This document shows, piece after piece, positions 5,270 through 10,104 of a stretch of 10,308 bases of DNA. Each line of letters begins with the position of its first letter. The first letter of the stretch is position 1. Location: NCBI RefSeq assembly GCF_029067145.1, contig NZ_JAIEFA010000003.1:1-10308 (forward strand), read 5' to 3'. This DNA is from Helicobacter sp. (GTDB lineage: Bacteria > Campylobacterota > Campylobacteria > Campylobacterales > Helicobacteraceae). A model generated the notes under the pieces. The model did no database searches and was not told where the DNA came from. It saw nothing but the letters and a program-made list of their open reading frames with translations. The position numbers and the translations under genes are program-made.

Positions 5270-5371
5270 AATGCAAAGCATTTTAAAAGCTCACAAGCAA
5301 GAGTAGGAAACCTAGCTTTGATAAACAAAACTTTCCTAATTGCCTGTTCGCTCTTAAAAACACTTTGCATT
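5270..5371 (+). ncRNA. Structured leader RNA element, copy 2
   Basis: AATGCAAAG (5270-5278) pairs with CTTTGCATT (5363-5371) and TTTTAA (5281-5286) with TTAAAA (5354-5359). After an internal loop, ACA (5293-5295) pairs with TGT (5345-5347) and GCAA (5297-5300) with TTGC (5340-5343). GAG faces a single A, then TAGGAA (5304-5309) pairs with TTCCTA (5333-5338). The one-sided bulge ACCT (5310-5313) precedes apical stem AGCTTTG/CAAAACT (5314-5320, 5326-5332; one mismatch) with loop ATAAA. The order, bulge and core match copy 1 at 4201-4296, while outer and apical stems have different sequence that still pairs. It ends 23 bases before ATG 5395. TAGG-AAA-CCTA (5304-5314) could form a competing local hairpin, so a switch is conceivable. 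Confidence 0.7.
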
Positions 5372-5394
5372 CATTTCAACACAAAGGATAGAAA

Positions 5395-5718
5395 ATGAGT
5401 CGCGTAAATGCTGAAATTGTAAGCGAAGAGATGGATTCTTTTTGTGAAGCGTTAAAAGGTTTAGGGAATGGAGCTTTTTTAGGTGAAGCCATTGCGAATT
5501 TGAAAAAAGCAATGGAAGTTGTGAGCTTTGAGGGAAAGAACGCAAGTATCACCCTAAAGCTCACTATTAAGCCTAGTGATGTAGAGAACACGATTAATAT
5601 TATCGGCACAAACTCTGTTTGCTTACCTAAACCACAAATCAAAAGTGCATTCTATGTGAGTGAGCAAATGCTACCCACACGCACACAACCCAAACAAATC
5701 GTAATGAGGAGAGGATAA
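5395..5718 (+). CDS. Conserved hypothetical phage protein paired with DUF2303
   Basis: 107 residues with ribosome site AAAGGA (5383-5388) just downstream of structured element copy 2. Residues 1-45 look helical. Residues 47-100 show the strand pattern SITLKLTIKPSD...VENTIN, followed by LPKPQIKSAFYVSEQMLPTR. This resembles small phage proteins of the form ITLTLxIKPxG...KVPxPxxxxxxFFVxxDGxLxRxxP, which sit beside recombination or DUF2303 genes in many phages. That likeness is recalled, not computed, and no biochemical role is known to me. The stop overlaps the DUF2303-like start (TAATG at 5716-5720), so the pair is coupled and probably works together. Confidence 0.6.
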   Translation: MSRVNAEIVSEEMDSFCEALKGLGNGAFLGEAIANLKKAMEVVSFEGKNASITLKLTIKPSDVENTINIIGTNSVCLPKPQIKSAFYVSEQMLPTRTQPKQIVMRRG

Positions 5719-6470
5719 TGGAAAAAGAAAGAGTTTTAAATACAATCATTCCAAGCACGGAAATCAATGGATTGCACTTTGTGCATAAAGATTATTCTTT
5801 GAGTGAGGATACTTTAAAAGAGCCACTCAATAATCGTGGCTTTAATCTAAAAGTAGATGATAAGGAAAGTTTTGTTGCGCTAGTGCAAGAATACAAGCAA
5901 GAGAATTCTAAGATTTTCTATAACTTTAACAAAGTCAGTGCGTTTTTAGATTTTCATACCAAAGAATCCCAATGCTTCAATAAAAGAATTGTGGAACTAG
6001 AATTAGAAAATCACCCTTTTTATCAAGCATTCTTAGGCAATCTCAATCAACCTTTAAATCAAAGAGATTTTGTAGCCTTTTTGAAAAGCTTTTATATCTT
6101 TTTAACAGAGGGAAAAAATACAATGAATGGATTAGACTTGATAGATTTAAGCACGCATTTAAGTGCTTCTAGCAAGATTGATTCTGTGCAAAAGCACACA
6201 AGCTCTTCCTTTTGTCTTTCTACCACTATTAAGAGTGGAGCAAAAGAGGAAGTAGAGATTCCTAGCAAACTCACCTTTACTTTTCAAATGCTAAAGGCAA
6301 GCCTCAAAAGCATTACCTTAGAAATTGAACTCTTTATCGCACTCAAAGAAAACAGCTTTGAGATTCGCCTTGTAAGCTATGATAGAGAAATCAGAGAAGA
6401 AAAAGTGTTAAAAGAGTTTATTGAGGAGCTAAAGAGTGAGATTGCCTTGCCTTGCTTTAGGGTGAGATAA
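5718..6470 (+). CDS. DUF2303 (YfdQ-like) phage protein
   Basis: 250 residues. The layout matches the DUF2303 family. An early segment is DKESFVALVQEYKQENSKIF (about 48-67), followed by a strand ending AFLDFHTK (about 75-82) and a segment HPFYQAFLGNLNQPLNQRDF leading into VAFLKSF (about 98-125). A LSTHLSASSKIDS region and IPSKLTFTFQML follow, then a beta-rich LEIELFIALKENSFEIRLVS C-terminus. The family is common in phages and prophages, often near recombination or DNA-replication genes. Its biochemical activity is not established to my knowledge. The start overlaps the preceding stop by one base. The next gene follows after only ten bases, so this is the middle of an operon. Confidence 0.75.
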   Translation: MEKERVLNTIIPSTEINGLHFVHKDYSLSEDTLKEPLNNRGFNLKVDDKESFVALVQEYKQENSKIFYNFNKVSAFLDFHTKESQCFNKRIVELELENHPFYQAFLGNLNQPLNQRDFVAFLKSFYIFLTEGKNTMNGLDLIDLSTHLSASSKIDSVQKHTSSSFCLSTTIKSGAKEEVEIPSKLTFTFQMLKASLKSITLEIELFIALKENSFEIRLVSYDREIREEKVLKEFIEELKSEIALPCFRVR

Positions 6471-6480
6471 AGGAGAACAA

Positions 6481-6831
6481 ATGGGAAAAACTAGAATCAA
6501 AGACAAAGAACATTTAGAGCAGATTTTTAAACAATATGCAGAGACAGAGGATTTGGAGTTTTGTCCTGATTTAGAGTTGGAGGGAAATTCGGGATTAATC
6601 CTTAAAGATTTAATGGAGACTTGCGAGGTTATTGGCTATGAAAATTTACTCTTAGAGGATAGCTTTGTGGAGAATCCAAAAGATTTTTGCGACACCTTTT
6701 ACATTGACTTAATCGGCATCAAAGGCTTTAGGTTTGGATTAGGAGTTGAATGGATATGGTTTTTTGGAGGCAAAAAACCTGATGAATTGAACTTTGAGAA
6801 TGATGGAACTCTAAGGGTTTGGTTTGATTAA
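6481..6831 (+). CDS. Acidic hypothetical protein (116 aa)
   Basis: ATG is preceded by AAGGAG (6470-6475) with a five-base spacer; this ribosome site begins on the stop codon of the DUF2303 gene. The product is strongly acidic, with Glu and Asp throughout (for example AETEDLEFCPDLELEGN and LLLEDSFVENPKDFCD). A hydrophobic aromatic patch near the end reads FRFGLGVEWIWFFGG. Small acidic early phage proteins sometimes act as DNA mimics or anti-restriction factors, but no motif proves that here. I recognise no family. A strong hairpin (6843-6863) follows its stop codon. Confidence 0.6.
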   Translation: MGKTRIKDKEHLEQIFKQYAETEDLEFCPDLELEGNSGLILKDLMETCEVIGYENLLLEDSFVENPKDFCDTFYIDLIGIKGFRFGLGVEWIWFFGGKKPDELNFENDGTLRVWFD

Positions 6832-6842
6832 AGCTTGAATAG

Positions 6843-6863
6843 AGCCTACCGCTTTGGTAGGCT
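6843..6863 (+). terminator. Intercistronic hairpin, possible weak terminator
   Basis: AGCCTACC (6843-6850) and GGTAGGCT (6856-6863) form a perfect 8-bp stem with loop GCTTT, twelve bases after a stop codon and 17 bases before the ribosome site at 6880. No uninterrupted T run follows (TTGATTGAAGTTTT), so partial attenuation or mRNA processing is as likely as full termination. Confidence 0.4.
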
Positions 6864-6891
6864 TGATTGAAGTTTTAATAAAGGAGTGAAA

Positions 6892-7125
6892 ATGACAAAG
6901 AGAGATTATGAGTTTGCAAGTGAGGAGTTTCATAAGTTTTCTAATACGCTTTATGAAATTAAAGAAAAAGCTTCTTGGTATTGGGAGGAGACTTATGATG
7001 ACGACACTTTAAGGGAAATGCTAAGAGTTTTTGAAGAGAGCGCAACAAAGATTTATAATCTCTCCAATAAAATAGAAAGCTACGCAAGAATAATATTTTA
7101 CAAAAGGAAAATAAATGAAGCTTAA
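6892..7125 (+). CDS. Hypothetical helical protein (77 aa)
   Basis: The start is taken at ATG 6892 because AAAGGAG (6880-6886) sits five bases upstream; an in-frame GTG at 6886 overlaps that ribosome site and is unlikely. The product (MTKRDYEFASEEFHKFSNTL and onward) is predicted to be almost wholly helical, with aromatic and acidic residues in its middle (SWYWEETYDDDTL) and a basic end (FYKRKINEA). No family is recognised. It overlaps the start of the YopX-like gene by eleven bases (7115-7125). The ribosome site for that gene lies inside its coding sequence, so the two are probably co-translated. Confidence 0.6.
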   Translation: MTKRDYEFASEEFHKFSNTLYEIKEKASWYWEETYDDDTLREMLRVFEESATKIYNLSNKIESYARIIFYKRKINEA

Positions 7126-7525
7126 AGACATTGATTTTAGGGTGTGGAGCAAATTAGAAAATGGGTATATTGAATATCCTGCTTTAGCTAAATTAGGTTC
7201 TGTTTTACCTGCTAAGGTTCATTGTGCCGATAGAGCGATTCCTTTTATTAAATTTGATGAAAGAGATGATGAAAAAGAAGTTGAATTTTGGACAGGGTAT
7301 AGAGATTTAAATAATGCAAAGATTTATGAAGGAGATATTCTTAGATATTATAGAGAAAGCGAATATAAACCTTTTGTGGATTATTGTGTTGTATGCGTAA
7401 ATTATAAAGTAGATTTTAAGACTATCAAGAAAAACGAAGCAGGATTTTTAACAGAGATTAAACAAGAAGCAATTTATTTAAATTCCGAAATTATCGGCAA
7501 TATCCACGAAAGTAAAGATTTGTAA
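7115..7525 (+). CDS. YopX-like phage protein
   Basis: 136 residues, the usual size of the YopX family (named after Bacillus phage SPbeta yopX). The diagnostic features are present: FRVW near the N-terminus (8-11), the core FWTGYRDLNNAKIYEGDIL (58-76), which matches the family pattern of Q/F-x-TG-x-x-D-x-x-G/A-x-x-I-Y-E-GD, and the C-terminal EIIGNIHES (125-133). The fold is a beta-rich barrel-like domain. The family is widespread in phages; its function is unknown. ATG at 7115 lies inside the end of the preceding gene, with AAAAGGA just upstream. Confidence 0.8.
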   Translation: MKLKDIDFRVWSKLENGYIEYPALAKLGSVLPAKVHCADRAIPFIKFDERDDEKEVEFWTGYRDLNNAKIYEGDILRYYRESEYKPFVDYCVVCVNYKVDFKTIKKNEAGFLTEIKQEAIYLNSEIIGNIHESKDL

Positions 7526-7526
7526 A

Positions 7527-7976
7527 ATGGAATCCAATGTATGGGTAGGGATTGAAAAGCGCAAGGCTTTAAGGAAATTAGTCTTGGATAGTATTCCTGC
7601 GCGTTTATCTCCTTTAATTGCTCGTGTTGCCTTAAGAGAAGTTGGAGATAAGGCTGCTTGTGTCATTGTCTTTAAGCATAACCTAGCTTTAGCGGAATGG
7701 AATCACACGCAATCCCAAACACTAGAGAGAATGCGCGAACTCTATAAAGAGCGCAATTTAAAACAAGTCGTGGTGTTTAATGCTGTAAAAGCAGAGGCAG
7801 AGTTTAAGCCAATTCAAAAAGAGAATACAAGGCAAGAAACTTTAGTATTCAAAGAGCAATCTAGTGGAAACTTCACAATCCATTGTCAAGATGAAAATTT
7901 AAGAAAGATTTTTTTAGAAATTCAAGAAAGCATAAAAAATAATCTAGCAAGAGAAAGGGGAGAAAGCTTTGAATAA
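7527..7976 (+). CDS. DUF721/DciA-like protein
   Basis: 149 residues. Residues about 10-95 resemble the DUF721 (DciA) KH-like domain: helix RKALRKLVLDSIPARLSPLI, strand VALREVGDKAACVIVFKHNL, then a helix ALAEWNHTQSQTLERMRELY and a strand LKQVVVFNAVKAEAEFKP. The AEWNHTQSQTLERM part fits the DciA pattern AxELRxxxxxLLxRL. DciA proteins deliver the replicative helicase DnaB in bacteria lacking DnaC. The C-terminal 55 residues are a charged tail ending in a helix that overlaps the next gene by eight bases (7969-7976). The ribosome site is weak, so coupling with yopX is likely. The family call is moderate because it rests on pattern recall. If right, the protein could recruit host helicase during replicative transposition. 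Confidence 0.5.
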   Translation: MESNVWVGIEKRKALRKLVLDSIPARLSPLIARVALREVGDKAACVIVFKHNLALAEWNHTQSQTLERMRELYKERNLKQVVVFNAVKAEAEFKPIQKENTRQETLVFKEQSSGNFTIHCQDENLRKIFLEIQESIKNNLARERGESFE

Positions 7977-8397
7977 TGCATTTTTGAAAAAACATTTGAT
8001 TAAAGTGATTCATACGCTAAAGAGCGAGAATGGCATTAGTGAGGAATGTTATCGTGGAATCCTAAGCGATATGTTTGGTGTAGAGAGCTGTAAAGAGCTA
8101 GATGAAAAAGAGCTTTACCAATTAGCCCAGAGATTTGGTTATGCTGTGCCTTTTAATGTGCTTTTAAAATCCGAGTTTTGCAAGAGCGGTAAAGCCACAA
8201 AAGCACAAATTGCTATGATTAAAGGCTTGTATTTCAAGGTTGCAGAAGTGAAGAATGAGCTAGGATTAAGAAATTTTATTGATAGAATCATTGGCAAACG
8301 TCCTTTATATCTTAATACCTTAGAGATTAAAGAAGCCCAAAAGGTAATTATTGCGTTAAAGGAGTGGCAAAGAGCAAGAAAGGGGGATAAAAATTGA
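7969..8397 (+). CDS. gemA: GemA/gp16-like phage protein
   Basis: 142 residues. It follows the Mu gp16 (GemA) family layout. The N-terminal block LIKVIHTLKSENGISEECYR corresponds to the IHxxKxxLGLxxExYR signature, followed by ILSDMFGVESCKELDEKELY and QLAQRFGY. A central KATKAQIAMIKGLYFKVAEV and a C-terminal LEIKEAQKVIIALKEWQR follow. In Mu, GemA lies in the early operon and has been linked to altered host DNA supercoiling and gene expression. The start is TTG at 7969: AGGGGAG (about 7956-7962) lies six bases upstream, and the only nearby ATG (7976) is out of frame. The TGA stop lies 37 bases before mor. Confidence 0.85.
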   Translation: MNNAFLKKHLIKVIHTLKSENGISEECYRGILSDMFGVESCKELDEKELYQLAQRFGYAVPFNVLLKSEFCKSGKATKAQIAMIKGLYFKVAEVKNELGLRNFIDRIIGKRPLYLNTLEIKEAQKVIIALKEWQRARKGDKN

Positions 8398-8398
8398 T

Positions 8399-8441
8399 AC
8401 AAATTTGTTAAAATTCCATTAGTAAGGAGTTTTAATGGAAT
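8399..8441 (+). promoter_or_regulatory. mor leader: promoter-like box plus start-sequestering hairpin
   Basis: ATTCCATTA (8413-8421) and TAATGGAAT (8433-8441) form a perfect 9-bp stem. Its 11-base loop holds the ribosome site AAGGAG (8424-8429), and its 3' arm contains the mor start codon (8435-8437). Just upstream is an extended -10-like TGTTAAAAT (8406-8414), and ACAAATTTGT (8399-8408) is a perfect palindrome. Transcription from that box would start near 8420 and lose the 5' arm. Confidence 0.55.
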
Positions 8442-8722
8442 CCCCAATTACCAATTCAGATATTTTCTTTCATCTTTACGAGCAAATCAAAGGTGGTGCA
8501 ACTCTAAAGCAAGTCTTACAAGATTTTGGTGGGGCAAATATTTATATTCCAAGCTATAAGAGTGTGCAAAGAGATGAGGATATTTGGGAAGATTATCAAA
8601 ATCTCTTAAACAAACATTTCCCTAAAAAGCATATTATGCTAAGTCTCCAACAAAAATATGACTTGAGTGAGCAACACCTCTATAAGATTCTTAAAGGCAA
8701 GAGACAGCCGAGCTTGTTTTAG
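8435..8722 (+). CDS. mor: Mor-type middle transcription activator
   Basis: 95 residues, shorter than Mor of Mu (129) but with the family's features. The dimerisation strand motif FGGANIYIPS (31-40) is followed by a charged helix QRDEDIWEDYQNLL. A C-terminal helix-turn-helix IMLSLQQKYDLSEQHLYKIL (about 67-86) ends in the basic KGKRQ. In Mu, Mor activates the middle promoter that drives C, which then turns on late genes. Here it is the last plus-strand gene of the early block, as in Mu. AAGGAG at 8424-8429 supports the ATG at 8435, although it sits in a hairpin loop with the start codon in the stem. The gene converges with the nuclease gene, with 18 bases between their ends. Confidence 0.85.
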   Translation: MESPITNSDIFFHLYEQIKGGATLKQVLQDFGGANIYIPSYKSVQRDEDIWEDYQNLLNKHFPKKHIMLSLQQKYDLSEQHLYKILKGKRQPSLF

Positions 8723-8740
8723 GTTTAAACTTAAACATCC

Positions 8741-9412
8741 TTACTCTTGTTCTTTTACAAAATCCCTAAAAGCTTTTTCTTTTTCACTCATTGGATATTG
8801 TTTATCCCAAGCTTCCATAAGTTTTCTTTCTTGGTCGGAGAGTCTTACATTATAAGTCTTACTCATATAAAGATAGCTTCTTGCAATCCAACCCTTAGAA
8901 TAATTTGCAGGGTAGAATCTCTTGCCTTTAAAATCTGTAAAGACTTTGCAATTCCCATATTGTGTAAATTGCATATCCTTTGTAGATTCTGCGTATCTGT
9001 AATTACTTCTATCTCCATTAATTTCACCAATGGCTGGAGCTAGATTCTGCAAATCTCCCTCCATTTTCTTAAAGGTTGCATCGTTTTGGCATTCTTTTCT
9101 GCCACCCTTTCTCCAACAAGGTAAATGTTGTCCAAAGTTATGCGCAGGCATAATATGTTCCCACTCAACCCTTTTGGCTCTTTGATTAACTTTGCCTTTC
9201 TTTGTTTTAGCATTTCTTGGAGTATAGGCTTCACTAGGCACAATCTCAAAACGATTTTTAACCCACTTAAAAGGAGCGTTACAATAGAAGTCGGTTTGAT
9301 AGCTAGGATTGTCTTTGTAAAAAGAAGTGAGTAGCTTCTTCGCTGTATTGAAATCCTGCTCTGCAAAGAGAATTTGTGCTAAAAATAGAAATGTAACTAA
9401 AGCTGTTCTCAT
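8741..9412 (-). CDS. dns: Secreted endonuclease I / Dns-type DNase
   Basis: 223 residues, read leftward, starting at the ATG at 9412-9410 because TGGAG lies six bases before it; a GTG at 9424 would add four residues. Residues 1-17 (MRTALVTFLFLAQILFA) are a signal peptide, so the product acts in the periplasm or outside. It belongs to the endonuclease I/Vvn family, ββα-metal nucleases. RVEWEHIMPAHNFG (81-94) holds the catalytic EH pair (E85, H86), and GDLQNLAPAIGEINGDRSNY (119-138) supplies the metal-binding Asn (N132) and Arg (R135). Cys 44, 99, 108 and 155 could form disulfides. The family degrades DNA non-specifically. A Dns nuclease carried by the Mu-like prophage CJIE1 of Campylobacter jejuni is known to inhibit natural transformation, so a similar role is likely. 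It is the second gene of a minus-strand pair, one base after its neighbour's stop. Confidence 0.9.
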   Translation of the reverse strand: MRTALVTFLFLAQILFAEQDFNTAKKLLTSFYKDNPSYQTDFYCNAPFKWVKNRFEIVPSEAYTPRNAKTKKGKVNQRAKRVEWEHIMPAHNFGQHLPCWRKGGRKECQNDATFKKMEGDLQNLAPAIGEINGDRSNYRYAESTKDMQFTQYGNCKVFTDFKGKRFYPANYSKGWIARSYLYMSKTYNVRLSDQERKLMEAWDKQYPMSEKEKAFRDFVKEQE

Positions 9413-9413
9413 T

Positions 9414-9668
9414 TTATTCTCCACATTTGCAAGTTGGACTTAAAGTATCATCGCAGCACTTTACTCTTTTACCCTCACAGCCACATACCCCGCCGTGCCT
9501 AGAGCAACAACCTCTCCGATTCACATCGGTAATATTTGCAACACAGATTTCTTTTTGTGGATAAGGGCTTATTTTTACCAAGTTTTCCTTAGTTTCTTTG
9601 GGAGAGTCTATTGCATTTGCGCTTAATAATGCAGAGAACAATAAAGTAACAATGGTTATTTTTAGCAT
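9414..9668 (-). CDS. Secreted cysteine-rich mini-protein
   Basis: 84 residues on the minus strand. Residues 1-19 (MLKITIVTLLFSALLSANA) form a clear signal peptide with an ANA cleavage site. The mature 65 residues contain nine Cys, mostly in the block RRGCCSRHGGVCGCEGKRVK followed by CCDDTLSPTCKCGE (51-84). This CCSxHGGxCGC...CCDxTxSPxCxC pattern recurs, as far as I recall, in small secreted proteins of Gram-negative bacteria and their phages. No activity is known to me. AGGA lies six bases before the ATG. Its TAA ends one base before the nuclease start, so the two are expressed together. It could stabilise the nuclease, bind metal, or act separately in the periplasm. Confidence 0.75.
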   Translation of the reverse strand: MLKITIVTLLFSALLSANAIDSPKETKENLVKISPYPQKEICVANITDVNRRGCCSRHGGVCGCEGKRVKCCDDTLSPTCKCGE

Positions 9669-9784
9669 ACCAATCCTTATTCATTGATTTTTAAAATCAT
9701 AACTTTTTATTTCTTAACTTACACCACAGCACACACTAAGCTATGGAGAGTTAATGTTCTATCAATCAAAAACAAGGAGACACA
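9669..9784. promoter_or_regulatory. Divergent intergenic region between the nuclease cassette and the 9785 gene
   Basis: This stretch must carry promoters in both directions, or at least leftward for the secreted pair. TGATTTT (9685-9691) and AAAATCA (9693-9699) form a near-perfect palindrome 17 bases upstream of the minus-strand start, a plausible operator. ACACACTAAGCTATGG (9731-9746) is one arm of an inverted repeat whose partner is at 10089-10104. AAGGAG before 9785 is the rightward ribosome site. No confident -10 or -35 pair can be assigned. Confidence 0.4.
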
Positions 9785-10104
9785 ATGATTTTAGAAATCA
9801 TACACAAAAAGGGAAAATTGTTTTTATCTTTAGCAATCAATCAACATTCAGAGATTGGATTTCTAGCAAATCAAGAGGGTATTAAAATTTCTTGCAATAA
9901 TCTTGAATACGAGATTAATGTCAAAGAAAGCTTTAATGTTTTAGTCAATGCAGTTTGTAGAGTAAGAGAAAGAATTTATGAGGCTTTAGAGGATAAAAAT
10001 GTTTCTTTGGTAATGGATTTAGAGAAAATGATTGAGGATGTGGCTAGAGAAATGAAAGATTGATTTTAGTTCTAAAGCTTATTGAATGCCATAGCTTAGT
10101 TTGT
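9731..10104. repeat. 16-bp inverted repeat flanking the 9785-10063 gene
   Basis: ACACACTAAGCTATGG (9731-9746) is the reverse complement of CCATAGCTTAGTTTGT (10089-10104) at 15 of 16 positions, with the central 12 bp perfect. The arms lie 38 bases before the gene's start codon and 25 bases after its stop, so they bracket exactly one gene. No target-site duplication is obvious. Confidence 0.5.
9785..10063 (+). CDS. Hypothetical protein (92 aa)
   Basis: ATG is preceded by AAGGAG with a six-base spacer. The N-terminal half is predicted beta-rich (MILEIIHKKGKLFLSLAINQ and GIKISCNNLEYEINVKESF). The C-terminal half is two helices, the second acidic (FNVLVNAVCRVRERIYEALE and VSLVMDLEKMIEDVAREMKD). 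There is no signal peptide and no membrane segment. It is divergent from the secreted nuclease pair and enclosed by a 16-bp inverted repeat, which hints at a separately gained accessory gene. It occupies the space between mor and the late genes where Mu has C and lysis genes, but it has no helix-turn-helix resembling C. I do not recognise the family. Confidence 0.65.
   Translation: MILEIIHKKGKLFLSLAINQHSEIGFLANQEGIKISCNNLEYEINVKESFNVLVNAVCRVRERIYEALEDKNVSLVMDLEKMIEDVAREMKD

Noticed and set aside
4201..5371. The two structured elements as copies of a MITE or other transposon
   Set aside because: The outer stems, which would be terminal inverted repeats, differ completely between copies and no target duplications are seen; conservation is in the internal core instead.
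6886..6891. GTG start for the 77-residue protein
   Set aside because: It overlaps the ribosome site AAAGGAG that serves ATG 6892.
9040..9366. Other open frames in both directions across the nuclease gene
   Set aside because: They overlap the nuclease, which has a signal peptide and complete catalytic motifs, and they show no domain or ribosome site.
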